In this document: positions 45,234 through 55,980 of the stretch, one piece after another
Layout: every line of letters starts with the position of its first letter
How positions within the stretch are numbered: position 1 is the first letter of the stretch
Assembly: GCA_965248155.1 (NCBI GenBank)
Contig: CBDFIO010000002.1
Coordinates: 1,488,001 to 1,552,000 of the forward strand
Length of the DNA: 64,000 bases
From: RFSX01 sp965248155
GTDB lineage: Bacteria > Bacteroidota > Bacteroidia > Chitinophagales > Saprospiraceae
Direction: 5' to 3'
Program-made: the position numbers and the translations under genes
The notes under the pieces: generated by a model
What the model was told of the DNA's origin: nothing
The model's database searches: none
What the model saw: the letters and a program-made list of their open reading frames with translations, nothing else

Positions 45234-46108
45234 TATAAGATATTCAACACTTGCTCTTTAATCTTTTCTAATTCATCTTTCATCCGAACAACAATCTGTT
45301 GAATATCTGATTGCTGGGCTTTTGCACCAAGAGTATTGATTTCGCGACCGATTTCCTGACTGATAAAGGATAATTTTTTCCCCTTTTGCTTTTTTTCATC
45401 CATAACTTCATTCTCAAAAAACTGACTGTGTTGAGCGAGACGAACTTTTTCTTCGTTGATGTCAAGTTTTTCAAGATAATAGATCACTTCTTGTTCAAAT
45501 CTGTTTTCATCAATGTTATCTTTTGACAGATACAACTCTAGATTTTTCATGATCTTTTCTTTAAAGCTTGATATTCTGTTGGGTTCGAAATGATCAACAT
45601 CTAATAACAATTGATTTATGTTTCTTACTCTGGCAAGAATGTCATTTTCGAGCGATTGGCCCTCTTCTTTTCTGAAATGCATTAATTGATCAAGAGCTTC
45701 TTGAGTCATTTCTTTGATAAGAAGCCATTCTTCTTCTAGCATGGAATCGTCATTGACTTTAACAATATTCGGTAGACGAATAATTGATTGGATAAGGTCG
45801 CCGGATTCAATGTTATGGTCTACGGCAAATGATTTCAAGTTTTTAATATAGCTATTCATCAATGGGATATTGAAGGTGTTTTCATCTTCAAAGTCTGTAG
45901 ACTCAACAGAAAGGGATACATCAAATTTCCCTCTGATACCTATATCATGAATCAATTTTCTTAACTCAATTTCTTTTTCTTTGAGGTTGGTATTCGACTT
46001 AAATCGAATATCTGTACTCTTACCATTAAGAGATTTTATCTCAATTCTGAAAATTTTATTGTTGAGTTCTTTGTTGGCTTGGCCATATCCTGTCATTGAT
46101 AGGATCAT
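45233..46108 (-). CDS. yicC: YicC family endoribonuclease-like protein
   Basis: 291 aa from the ATG at 46108 (MILSMTGYGQA), the conserved family start; the frame could begin two codons earlier. The C-terminal DUF1732 region ending IVVRMKDELEKIKEQVLNIL is intact. E. coli YicC is an RNase that promotes small-RNA turnover. Linkage yicC-gmk is common in bacteria. Confidence 0.92.
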   Translation of the reverse strand: MILSMTGYGQANKELNNKIFRIEIKSLNGKSTDIRFKSNTNLKEKEIELRKLIHDIGIRGKFDVSLSVESTDFEDENTFNIPLMNSYIKNLKSFAVDHNIESGDLIQSIIRLPNIVKVNDDSMLEEEWLLIKEMTQEALDQLMHFRKEEGQSLENDILARVRNINQLLLDVDHFEPNRISSFKEKIMKNLELYLSKDNIDENRFEQEVIYYLEKLDINEEKVRLAQHSQFFENEVMDEKKQKGKKLSFISQEIGREINTLGAKAQQSDIQQIVVRMKDELEKIKEQVLNIL

Positions 46109-46348
46109 ATGCAATAATTATAGCGTGAATTCTCGAAAAATCGAACAAATCTAGGCATTCTGTTATAAATATCACGATTAAGTTATATGTCATTGAAATT
46201 GAGAGATTTATGATATCCAGAAAAATATTCGATGATATTGCTAAAAAAGAGCTAGAATAATTTCCTTAAATGATAAATTTTCCGAAATTTGCCATCCATT
46301 TATAAATGACTAGCCATAAACACTTATTAATCAACAAATTACGACAAG

Positions 46349-46654
46349 ATGAGAAAGGCAGACTTAGTAGCTACAATTGCAGATAAAACAGGGGTCCCAA
46401 AAGTAGACGTTTTGGTTGCTCTTGAAGAATTTTTTAGAGAGGTAAAAGAGTCATTATCTGAAGGAGAAAATGTATTTATTCGAGGATTTGGTTCATTTGT
46501 AATTAAGAAGAGAGCAAAGAAAATTGGAAGACACATAAAGAAAAATGTTGCCATTGAAATACCGGAGCATTATATACCCTCTTTTAAACCAGCAAAGATT
46601 TTTATTGAACTCGTAAAAGAGAATGTAAAATCTTTACCAGAAAAGGATTTCTAA
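46349..46654 (+). CDS. HU/IHF-family DNA-binding protein
   Basis: 101 aa nucleoid protein. N-terminal dimer helices (KADLVATIADKTGVPKVDVL), then the beta-arm region with FIRGFGSFVIKKRAKKIGRH and the C-terminal helix. Family consensus GFGSF is present. Starts 235 bp from divergent yicC; that gap holds an AT-rich promoter region without another gene. Confidence 0.93.
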   Translation: MRKADLVATIADKTGVPKVDVLVALEEFFREVKESLSEGENVFIRGFGSFVIKKRAKKIGRHIKKNVAIEIPEHYIPSFKPAKIFIELVKENVKSLPEKDF

Positions 46655-46664
46655 ATAAGTAAGC

Positions 46665-47447
46665 ATGAATCGAAATCAAACATTGACTATTATCGGATTC
46701 ATGTTGATATTTGTAATCATTTATTTTGGATGCGATACAAAAAACCAAGAACAAAGAGATCTAGAAAAGTCCAGATCTGAAAATATTGAATTATTAAATA
46801 TTGATAGAGTTAAAGCGGAGTCCAAAGAAATACTTCCCTCGTCAGTCAAACTTCAAGTCAATAATCTTGAAGAGCAGCTTAGATTAAGTAGCCTAGATGA
46901 AGACAAGTTGACTTACTTAAAGTCATTGGCATCATTATGGTACAGCGAAGGTCATGCATTAATATCTGCTTACTACGCCGAGAAGATAGCTGAGATTGAA
47001 GTTAGTGAACAATCCTGGGCAATAGCTGGAACGAGTTACTCTATAGCTGCGAAAAGGGCAAAGGAAGAAAATGAGAGAAAATATTCTTTTGTTAAAAGTA
47101 GATCAGCATTAGAAAATGCCCTATCAATTAATCCAACAAACATTGATTGTAAAATAAATTTGACCTTAAGTTATGTGGATATGCCCTTAGAGGGCAACCC
47201 CATGAAAGGCATATTAATGTTACTTGATTTAAATAAGGAACACCCAGACAATAGTGCTGTCCTTGTCCAATTAGGTAGATTAGCATTAAGCACCAATCAA
47301 TTGGATAAAGCCATTGAAAGATTAAGTTCAGCATTAAAAATTAATCCGGAACTTCAACAAGCTCATTGCTTGCTTTATGAAGTATATAGTAAAAATGGAG
47401 ATGCAAGAAAAGCAGAAGAAGAAAAAATATTGTGTGAAACAAATTAA
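46665..47447 (+). CDS. TPR-repeat protein, probably membrane anchored
   Basis: 260 aa. The N-terminal hydrophobic segment ends in FGCD, a possible lipobox. TPR-like repeats follow (YSFVKSRSALENALSINPTN, LGRLALSTNQLDKAIERLSS, ALKINPELQQAHCLL). It starts 10 bp after the HU-family gene and is probably cotranscribed. Function unknown. Confidence 0.72.
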   Translation: MNRNQTLTIIGFMLIFVIIYFGCDTKNQEQRDLEKSRSENIELLNIDRVKAESKEILPSSVKLQVNNLEEQLRLSSLDEDKLTYLKSLASLWYSEGHALISAYYAEKIAEIEVSEQSWAIAGTSYSIAAKRAKEENERKYSFVKSRSALENALSINPTNIDCKINLTLSYVDMPLEGNPMKGILMLLDLNKEHPDNSAVLVQLGRLALSTNQLDKAIERLSSALKINPELQQAHCLLYEVYSKNGDARKAEEEKILCETN

Positions 47448-47458
47448 AAAAGAAATAT

Positions 47459-47554
47459 ATGCCTTGCGGTAAAAAAAGAAAAAGACATAAGATTGCTACT
47501 CACAAGAGAAAAAAGCGACTTAGAAAAAACAGACATAAGAAAAAGAACAGATAA
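47459..47554 (+). CDS. Very basic 31-aa protein (AURKAIP1/COX24-like)
   Basis: Short frame MPCGKKRKRHKIATHKRKKR... with about two-thirds Lys, Arg or His. This matches the Bacteroidota small basic family annotated as AURKAIP1/COX24 domain (mS38-like), considered ribosome associated. It starts 11 bp after the TPR gene stop and lies before the RNase G gene. Confidence 0.75.
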   Translation: MPCGKKRKRHKIATHKRKKRLRKNRHKKKNR

Positions 47555-47679
47555 TTAATTACTGGGTTTCTGTTGTTTTCTTCATATCTGAATTATTAAC
47601 ATTAAATCGGCACTCTGAATCCCCTGCCCAGGATTTTGCGATTTCGAGAACAACAGGGCCTGCTTAAAAAATATAGGCT

Positions 47680-49236
47680 TTGGAAAAGGAGTTACTAGTC
47701 AAATCGACTCCCACCAATGTAGAAATAGCCTTATTAGAAGACAGAAAACTCGTTGAGCTTCATACTCAAAAAAGTGATGTTCAATTTTCTGTTGGAGACA
47801 TCTTCTTAGGTTATATAAAAATGTTGAGACCTAGTCTCAATGCTGCATTTTTAGATGTGGGAATAAGAAAGGATGCTTTTTTGCATTATACAGACCTTGG
47901 TCCTCAGATCATCTCTGTTCAAAAATATACAAGACAAGCACTGAACAAACAAAGAAGCAGTAACTTACTGGATGGCTTTGTCATGGAACCCGATAATGAT
48001 AAGAATGGGAAAATTGACAAGGTGTTCAATAAAAACCAACCAGTTCTGGTTCAAATTCTGAAAGAACCTATTTCTACAAAAGGACCAAAGCTGACTTGCG
48101 AAATAACACTGGCAGGAAGATTTATGGTGATGACACCTTTTAGAAATTCAGTTGCTGTAAGTAAGAAAATAGTTGATCAAGAAGAAAGAAAACGACTAAA
48201 GGTGCTTATAGAAAGCATCAAACCCAGAAATTTTGGTTTTATAATCAGAACAGCAGCAGAAAACAAGAAAGTTGCAGATTTGCATGATGAGATTAACAAT
48301 CTTACTCAAAAATGGGGGACAATCACTTCAGAATTGCGCCAATCTAAAAAACCTGGAAGATTACTTTCAGAAGTAGATAAAACGCATGGCTTACTCAGAG
48401 ACTTATTGAATGATTCTTTTAACAAAATCATCATCAACAACAAAGAGCTGTTCAATAGCGCAAGGACTTACTTACAAAATGTTGCTCCCGAACAAGCCAA
48501 AATAGTAAGTCAGTATAAAGGGAAAAGGCCCATTTTCGATCACTTTGGGATAAAAAAGCAAATAAAAAGTTCATTTAGTAAGACACCTACAATGCCAAGC
48601 GGGGCGTATCTGGTTATTGAGCATACTGAGGCTATGCATGTAATAGATGTGAATAGCGGCCCAAAAACCCAAAATAAGGATCAGGAGTCCGCAGCGCTTC
48701 AAGTCAATGTAGAAGCAGCTATGGAAATTGCAAGACAATTGCGTCTTCGGGATCTCGGCGGACTAATAATCATTGACTTTATCGACATGAGAAATAAGGA
48801 GAATAAAAATATTCTTTACATGAAGATGAAAGATTCTATGAAAGGGGATAGAGCGCAACATACAATTTTACCTCTTAGCAAATTTGGATTAATGCAAATC
48901 ACACGACAACGCGTTAAACCGGAATTGAAAATAAATACGCTTGAAGTATGTCCGGCATGTAATGGGACAGGTAAAACAGAATCAACCGATCTACTACCCG
49001 ATGAGATAGAACGTAATATAAATTTTATCGTTGATCAATACCCTAAAATGGAGATTTCACTTCGCGTCCATCCTTTCGTTTTTACACACTTTAAAAAAGG
49101 TATGGTAAATCAGCAATGGAAATGGTATGTTAAACATAAGAAGTGGATTAAACTTATAGCTCAGGAGGATTATCATGTTAATGAATATAAGTTTTACAAT
49201 AAGTTCAACGATGAGATTCGACTTCAGGAATCTTAA
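47680..49236 (+). CDS. rng: Ribonuclease E/G family (RNase G)
   Basis: 518 aa endoribonuclease involved in rRNA and mRNA processing. N-terminal S1 domain (SVGDIFLGYIKMLRPSLNAA), catalytic magnesium ligands in VIDVNSGP and IIIDFIDM, and the Zn-link-like CPACNGTGKTES. The start is TTG at 47680; no in-frame ATG precedes the conserved region. The 125-bp gap upstream holds no gene. Confidence 0.93.
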   Translation: MEKELLVKSTPTNVEIALLEDRKLVELHTQKSDVQFSVGDIFLGYIKMLRPSLNAAFLDVGIRKDAFLHYTDLGPQIISVQKYTRQALNKQRSSNLLDGFVMEPDNDKNGKIDKVFNKNQPVLVQILKEPISTKGPKLTCEITLAGRFMVMTPFRNSVAVSKKIVDQEERKRLKVLIESIKPRNFGFIIRTAAENKKVADLHDEINNLTQKWGTITSELRQSKKPGRLLSEVDKTHGLLRDLLNDSFNKIIINNKELFNSARTYLQNVAPEQAKIVSQYKGKRPIFDHFGIKKQIKSSFSKTPTMPSGAYLVIEHTEAMHVIDVNSGPKTQNKDQESAALQVNVEAAMEIARQLRLRDLGGLIIIDFIDMRNKENKNILYMKMKDSMKGDRAQHTILPLSKFGLMQITRQRVKPELKINTLEVCPACNGTGKTESTDLLPDEIERNINFIVDQYPKMEISLRVHPFVFTHFKKGMVNQQWKWYVKHKKWIKLIAQEDYHVNEYKFYNKFNDEIRLQES

Positions 49237-49238
49237 GC

Positions 49239-49697
49239 ATGAATCTTCCACTTCGTCCAGATTCCAATAAAATAATAGTCGCTCCGCTTAATTGGGGCTT
49301 GGGACATGCCACAAGATCAATTGCTATAATTGATCATTTATTAAAGAATGGCAAAGAAGTCTTTTTAGCATCAGACGGAGAGGCCCTAGAGTTTCTCAAA
49401 GAAAGATATCCTGATATTATATCAGTACCACTTCAAGCCTACAAAGTGCATTATAAAAAAACGACACTGTTGGGTTTAATAATAAGCAATAGCTATAGGG
49501 TACTAAAGGCAATTATCAAGGAGAGAAAACAAGCAAAAAGGTTAGTATCGCAATTCGGTGCAGATATGATCATATCTGATAGTCGTTTTGGTTTTAGATC
49601 ATCAGAATCTTACAATATTATTGTAAGCCACCAACTCAATTTAAAGGCCAAAAACCCAATCATTCATTTTCTGCTCAATTATATTAATAGTTATTTA
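49239..49697 (+). pseudogene. Glycosyltransferase (GT28/MurG-like) truncated by IS982
   Basis: N-terminal 153 residues of a UDP-sugar glycosyltransferase: IIVAPLNWGLGHATRSIAI is the GT28-type loop, followed by FLASDGEALEFLKERYP. The frame runs into IS982 at NYINSYL. Family members have 350 residues or more; no continuation is found beyond the IS, where non-coding DNA and then yebC follow. Starts 3 bp after rng. Confidence 0.8.
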
Positions 49698-50727
49698 ACG
49701 TGAGTTCGATGTAAGACTAGGCCAAAAGGAGTTGTTTGGTATCGACCAGATTCTTATAAATGGAGGGTTTAGATTCTTTAAACCCGTAGGCACAAAGTCC
49801 ACCAAGTATATTGACGAAAAATCCGGCAAAGGAACGATGCCTTGTATGTTCGATCTGTGAAATATTTTTGAGTTGGTCAATAATGGTTTCAGAGATAGCA
49901 AGTTTTCGGAGCAGAAGAGCATCCTGTAGGGGTGTAATCATTTTGGATTTCATATTCCGTCTCAACTTAGTAATCAAATGAATACCTCTCAAGAAAAGAG
50001 TGTCAAAGATTTGCTTGTTGACAATATAGCCTTTATCACCGAACAACCGGCCATAGACCTTCTTCATAAACCGTTTACACTTCAATACGGCATTATCATG
50101 CACATTGCCCGGAGTGAGTTGAAAATCAATCACTTCGCCCCGGTCATTATGAACCAGATGAAGTTTGAAACCATAAAACCAACCCTTTGAAGTCTTGCCT
50201 CGTTTGGCCAGTCCAGCAAACACCTTGTGGGAATGAATCCTTCGATTGTGACAGACCCGGATACTGGTTGAATCAATAAAGGATATCCCACTACATTTAC
50301 CCATTCGGTACATCTTTACAAACAAGGCTAATGGTAGGACCGCTTTGGTTTGCAACTCCACCATCCGATTATAAGATACCAGATTGGGAAAATAGCCGCG
50401 CATATGTTGGCAGACATGATTCTGGTAAAAGTGCTTAAAGCAACGGTATCCACTCATATGAAAAAATACGATGATGCTCATCACCTCGCTCATGGATAAC
50501 CTGCAGGTACGATTCCGTCGATTTTTCTTTCCCTCTAGGGTATGAGATTTTTAAAAGTGATCGAAATCGGTGAAAAAATCATCGAAAGCACAGAAAATTG
50601 CAATAATTTGACTATCTTTCATAGTAGAGCTTTTTTGTTTTAATTAATTGATTATCAACTATTAAGATAAACAAAATTGCTCTTTCTTTTTATCCTATTT
50701 TTCCACTTCCTTACGTCGAACTCACGT
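49698..50727 (-). mobile_element. IS982-family element, copy B
   Basis: 1030 bp with the same ends as copy A. The flanks (ttattta left, tatttta right) do not form a clean duplication, consistent with an adjacent deletion that removed the rest of the glycosyltransferase gene. Confidence 0.92.
49717..50622 (-). pseudogene. IS982 transposase with nonsense codon
   Basis: Same 302-codon reading frame as copy A, but Leu24 (TTA) is TAA at 50551-50553. A shorter frame from an internal Met (50493) keeps the catalytic domain but lacks the first 43 residues. Probably inactive in cis. Confidence 0.85.
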
Positions 50728-50773
50728 TATTTTAATTATAGTTAATTATTTTCGCATTTAAATAAACTTCAAA

Positions 50774-51496
50774 TTGGGAAGAGCATTTGAATACAGAAAA
50801 GCAACAAAGTTTGCCAGATGGGACAAAATGGCTAAGCAGTTTAGTAAGGCCAGCAGAAACATTACAATAGCGGTAAAGCAAAGCGAACCCGACCCGGACA
50901 CCAATGTTTTGTTGAGAAGAGCCATTCAAAATGCAAGAGGGGTTCAAATGACAAAGGACAGAATTGAAAACGCGATTAAAAAGGCAGCGGACAAGGATAC
51001 CAGCAACTATGAAGAAGTTTTTTTTGAAGGAATGGCGCCACACGGTGTAGCGGTTGTCGTAGAAACAGCGACGGACAATAATCAGAGAACCGTGGCAAAT
51101 GTGAGATCCTATTTTAGAAAAAAAGGAGGATCACTTGGCACTCAAGGAATGCATGATTTCATGTTTAATCGAAAGGACGTTTTCTATGTTCTTGAAGAAG
51201 ACATTGACGACATCGATGAAATTGAGTTGGAAATGATAGATTTTGGATTAGAAGATGTTGAAAAGGATACTATAGAAGAAAAAGAATATTACAAACTATA
51301 TAGCGCATTTGAAAACTTTGGGGCTCTTCAAGAAGCCTTAGAAAAAAAAGAAATAAAGGTTGAAAAGTCAGAATTGGAAAGGATACCAACAATAACAAAA
51401 GAATTAACTGAAGAACAGATAGATGAAGTCTTGGCTTTAGTCGATTTAATAGAACAAGATGATGATGCAACTAATGTTTTCCATAATTTGGCCTAA
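50774..51496 (+). CDS. yebC: YebC/PmpR family protein (TACO1-like)
   Basis: 240 aa, start TTG (the product begins GRAFEYRKATKFARWDKMAK). Motifs PDTNVLLRRAIQNAR, MTKDRIENAIKKA and EGMAPHGVAVVVE are those of the family. Members act as translation factors relieving ribosome stalling or as transcription regulators. No ruvC is adjacent. IS982 copy B lies 46 bp upstream, so native upstream control may be lost. Confidence 0.93.
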   Translation: MGRAFEYRKATKFARWDKMAKQFSKASRNITIAVKQSEPDPDTNVLLRRAIQNARGVQMTKDRIENAIKKAADKDTSNYEEVFFEGMAPHGVAVVVETATDNNQRTVANVRSYFRKKGGSLGTQGMHDFMFNRKDVFYVLEEDIDDIDEIELEMIDFGLEDVEKDTIEEKEYYKLYSAFENFGALQEALEKKEIKVEKSELERIPTITKELTEEQIDEVLALVDLIEQDDDATNVFHNLA

Positions 51497-51544
51497 CATA
51501 TATTTTTCAGAGACTTAATTACTAAGCAATTATAAAAAACAACT

Positions 51545-53479
51545 ATGAAACTTTCCTATTGGATTTTCTTTGTATTGATATTACCGACGAGCATTTTTTC
51601 ACAAGGACTTACAGTGTCCATTGAAAGAACAGGAGGCGGCTGTGACGGACCGGACACTTTAACGGCATTAGTGGAAGTAAGTTCTACAGGTTTCGAAGGA
51701 GATTATTTTTATACAACATTTGATCACTCATGTCCACCACCAGATACCCTGATGGGGACAGTAAGCATAGAAGAAATAGTTGGATTAACGGACAACAACT
51801 TCAGGTTTACAGATTTTAGTTTTGGAGTTTGGGAGTTATGTTACTCCATAGACCCACCGGCAGGATCATTAGCTTTTACATATGAAAACAATGTTGTAGG
51901 AAATATTAGTGGAAGCGACGATTATGGCGACACATGGAATTTTGATTCTTTTGAAAAAGACAGCAACTCCTATGTTGTTACTTACAGTAATTCCTATAGT
52001 GAATTTGCAACAGGGGTACTAGTGCCCACAGATGGAAGAACTTTACCATCCGTGAATGGAGAGCAAACAATTTTTAGTTATTTGTGGTCCACCGGAGAGA
52101 CAACACCTACGATTGAAGCTTTAGATGAAGGAACATATACTGTGATTGTTACGGATTCGAACGGAAACGGAGGATCGGCAAGTGTAGAATTGATGTTTGC
52201 TGATGCTTTTCCAGATGTTCCAGGCCTGGTTGCCTTATATAATAGTCTCGACGGTCCAAATTGGACAGAAAACGATGGGTGGAAAGAAGCAGCAGAAGGC
52301 ACTGAAATATGCAATCCATGTCTATGGTCAGGAATCAGATGCTTTGGTGGACCGAGAGTCAACTGGATTGATCTTGGAAACAACAACTTAACAGGAAGTA
52401 TTCCAGCGGAGATTGCTGGTATTTCGGAATTAAGAATATTAGATCTTAATGACAACAACATTTCAGGAAACCTCCCGATGGAATTAACCAACCTGAATAG
52501 ATTAAGCCGTGTCAATATTAATCGAAATAATATTAGTGGCAATATTCCAGAGTATCTCGGTGATATGCTTTCATTAAGGAGTATTTCAATGGCTGAAAAT
52601 AACTTATCAGGACCGATTCCCACAGCTATGGGGAATTTACAAGATTTAGAATCACTTGATTTTAGTGGTAACGCACTTGATGGAAATATTCCTCAAATAT
52701 TTGGAAACATGGACATGCTCGAAAACATTACTTTATTTGGCAATCAGCTTACAGGCACAATTCCAGAGAACATAGGAACATTGCCCAATCTTGAAGGATT
52801 GTATTTGTCATTCAATAATCTTACAGGAACAATACCTTCTTCTTTAGCCTCCAATAATTCTCTTGAAGAATTGTATTTGAGTTATAATCAACTTGAAGGT
52901 GCTTTACCAGACAGCTTGTTTCTTATGAACCAACTTGTCAAATTATATATTGACCACAACAACCTAAGTGGATGTTATCCGGAAGCAAAGGACAGTATTT
53001 GTATGTTGCCTCAGGTTACTTCGGGCTTTGTTATAAATATTGGTGGGGTTGACGTAGAAGTATTTTTCGAGGATGGATATAACCTATTAAGCAATCCACT
53101 TCTACCTTGGTCTGGTGACTTGGAAAAACATTGTAATGGAGAAGATCAAATCGGAGCGCCGTGTGATGCTGGAAATCGTGATTTAGTAGCAGATACAATA
53201 AATGCAGATTGCGAATGTGTATCCGACGGCACGGCAACCCACGAACTCAACGGGTTTAAGATTGATGTATACCCAAATCCATTTGTAGAAAGCCTTTACA
53301 TTACGGTTGATAAATCATCAAATCTTCAAGCTGCTGTTTTCGATATCGAAGGAAGGAAAGTGACGACCCTTGAAATTAATCGAGAGAACAAAATGGAGCA
53401 ATTACCAAGTGGTGTTTATGTGCTGAAAGTCTTTAATTCGGAAAAGGAATTTATAAGCGAAAGGATTATCAAGTTGTAA
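51545..53479 (+). CDS. Secreted leucine-rich-repeat protein with T9SS sorting domain
   Basis: 644 aa. Signal peptide (residues 1-20, ending FSQG); an Ig-like/SprB-type stretch (YLWSTGETTPTIEALDEGTY); plant-type LRRs from about 230 to 490 with repeated LxxLxLxxNxLxGxIP (e.g. LSFNNLTGTIPSSL); and a C-terminal type A sorting domain (KIDVYPNPFVESLYI...VYVLKVF). Likely a surface adhesion or binding protein exported by T9SS. Confidence 0.88.
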   Translation: MKLSYWIFFVLILPTSIFSQGLTVSIERTGGGCDGPDTLTALVEVSSTGFEGDYFYTTFDHSCPPPDTLMGTVSIEEIVGLTDNNFRFTDFSFGVWELCYSIDPPAGSLAFTYENNVVGNISGSDDYGDTWNFDSFEKDSNSYVVTYSNSYSEFATGVLVPTDGRTLPSVNGEQTIFSYLWSTGETTPTIEALDEGTYTVIVTDSNGNGGSASVELMFADAFPDVPGLVALYNSLDGPNWTENDGWKEAAEGTEICNPCLWSGIRCFGGPRVNWIDLGNNNLTGSIPAEIAGISELRILDLNDNNISGNLPMELTNLNRLSRVNINRNNISGNIPEYLGDMLSLRSISMAENNLSGPIPTAMGNLQDLESLDFSGNALDGNIPQIFGNMDMLENITLFGNQLTGTIPENIGTLPNLEGLYLSFNNLTGTIPSSLASNNSLEELYLSYNQLEGALPDSLFLMNQLVKLYIDHNNLSGCYPEAKDSICMLPQVTSGFVINIGGVDVEVFFEDGYNLLSNPLLPWSGDLEKHCNGEDQIGAPCDAGNRDLVADTINADCECVSDGTATHELNGFKIDVYPNPFVESLYITVDKSSNLQAAVFDIEGRKVTTLEINRENKMEQLPSGVYVLKVFNSEKEFISERIIKL

Positions 53480-53492
53480 AAGATCAATCAGG

Positions 53493-55919
53493 TTACTTTA
53501 GAAACGAAACTGTCATTTTAGCAATTCGGTCACTGAGTTTTTCTGTTGACATCTTTTCTCGCATCCGATCTACAATAATTGGAAATGCAAAGGGAGAAGG
53601 ATGCTTGGGGTAAACGACTTTTATCTTCTGCTTCAAAATTCTGTTGAGTGCCTTTTTTATCCTGGCTTCTTCTAACTGAAATGTCATCACTTCCTCATAG
53701 GTTTGCAAGTAGAGTAAGTTGTTGGAATCATAATCTTTGAAAACGTCAAACAGTAACTGTGATGAAGCCTGAAGGTGGCGGTCTTTCTTCATTTTCCCTG
53801 GATATCCCTGGAAAATCAATCCCGATATTCTGGCAATATCCCTAAATTTTCTACGGGCTAATTCGCTTGCATTAATACTCGATTGAATATCCAGTCCCAG
53901 ACCAGCAGGATCAAAAATATCGTGGGTTATAATGGATTCTGGATCTAGTTTTTTATCCGATAGTAATTCAAAACCATAATCATTCATAGCGATTGAGAAA
54001 CTAATGGATCTTTCCTTAGATATTCGTTGTGCCAAAAGTGCACCCATCCCTTCATGAACATATCGCCCTTCAAAAGGAAACATGAGTAAGTGATATCCTT
54101 CTTTACTTTCAAAGTATTCCACCAAAAACTCAGAGGCGCTAGGTAGATAACTTTGGGTTTTTTGCATTTCCAAAATCGGACTCAGCCTGTGTAATTCTTC
54201 ATCGTGATGTTCCAGAGTATCATATTCATAAAGCTTGTTTCTGAGAACTTCAGACATTTCAGAACTTAATGGTACACGACCGCCCAGATAAGAAGGAATT
54301 CTCCTGGTCACTTTATTACTTTTTCTGACCAGCAAGGTCATTTCCTTCATCATTACAAACTCAAGAGGCCGACCGGCAAACCAAAAACTATCTCCGGGAC
54401 TTAAGTGGCTTGCGAACCATTCTTCAACAGCACCAATTCGACCCCCTTTTATATATCGGACACTTATCATAGTACCGCTTGTGATAGTACCAATACTTAA
54501 TTTATGACGTTGGCTAATTTTACGATCAATAACTTTAAAATAGGTCCTGTCCTTTACAAGTTTTTGGTACTCATCATAGGCCTGCAGAGAAGGAGATCCA
54601 TGAACCATGAAATCAATAAGCTGATGCCAATCATTTTCACTTATACTTTCGAAACAATGCGTTTGTTTTACTTCATTAAAAATGATTTCCGGATCAAATC
54701 CTTCAGAGACAGCAAGAGTCATTAAATATTGAATTAGAACATCCCAAGAGCGAACATAAGGAATGCGGCGTTCAATATTGTTTTGCTTGATGGCTGTTCG
54801 GAGAGCAGCAGATTCGATAAGTTCCAAATTATGAGTCGGTAGAAAGTATATTTTGCTGATCTCACCGGGGGCATGGCCACTTCTTCCGGCTCTTTGCATA
54901 AAATGGGCAACACTTTTAGGGCTACCAATTTGTACGATAGTTTCCACAGGCCGAAAATCAACACCAAGATCCAAGCTTGAAGTGGAAACGACTGCTTTAA
55001 GCTTACCCTCATACAAAGCCTCCTCAATCCAGTCTCTTATATCACGGCTGATAGACCCATGATGCATAGCCATAAGGCCGGCAAACTCGGGTTCGAGTTC
55101 TAATAATTTTTGGTACCAGATCTCACATTGGCCACGACTATTGGTGAAAATAATTGTGGTTTTACTAGATGCAATAATTGGAATTAATTTTTCAGCGAGT
55201 TTAAGACCAAGATGCCCAGCCCATGAATATTCTTCTATATTATCAGGGAAAATTGAAATCACTTCTGTTTTTTTCTGGATATCAGCTTTAATAAGCGAAG
55301 CCTTCTTACTTCTTTCTGTACCTAATAACACCTTCAAGGCATCATCCAGATTTCCTATCGGAGCAGAGATCCCCCATACGAGTACCTGAGGGTTGAGTCC
55401 TCGTATTCTTGAAATAGCCAATTCGGTTTGAACACCTCTTTTCGAACCCATAAGCTCGTGCCATTCATCAATGATAATGGCATGCAGATTGCCATAAAAT
55501 TTTGAATAACCTTTGGATGACATAATCACGTGCAGGCTTTCAGGAGTAGTAATTAGTACTTCGGGAGGAGCAGTGAATTGCTTCTTTCTTTGAGCTGTTT
55601 TTGTATCCCCACTTCTTATTTCAACGCGCCAATCCACTTCAAGACCCAATAATGCCTTTTCTATGGATTGTTTGATTTCCTTAGCCAAGGCTCTAATTGG
55701 TGTTATCCAGATTATATATGGACCAGAAGAATTATAGGCGTTCTTGTTTTTATAAAATGAAGCTAAAGCTCCAATAAAGAGAGCATATGTTTATCCGCTG
55801 CCGGTAGGGGCATTTACAATTCCAGATTTCCCATCCAAAAAAGCATTCCAGCATTCTTTTTGAAAGGAGAAGACTGTCCAGCCTTGTTTCAGAAACCAGC
55901 TTTTTGCGCTTAAAATCAA
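53493..55919 (-). pseudogene. Ligase-associated DEXH helicase with stop codon in Walker A
   Basis: The frame runs from about 55919 (TTG; no ATG) to 53493, about 809 codons. The upstream part reads SWFLKQGWTVFSFQKECW and then APTGSG-stop-TYALF: the Walker A lysine codon is TAA (55791-55793). Downstream, IIIDEWHELMGSKRG (DEWH box), VSTSSLDLGVDFRPVE and HPSPFAFPIIVDRMREK identify the Lhr-like ligase-associated helicase family. The open part is 53493-55688. The ligase and phosphoesterase partners are not adjacent. Confidence 0.85.
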
Positions 55920-55980
55920 AGGATACCGTTATAAACCAAAATTAATAAGACAGTTGAAAACACCTTCCTGAATATTATAA

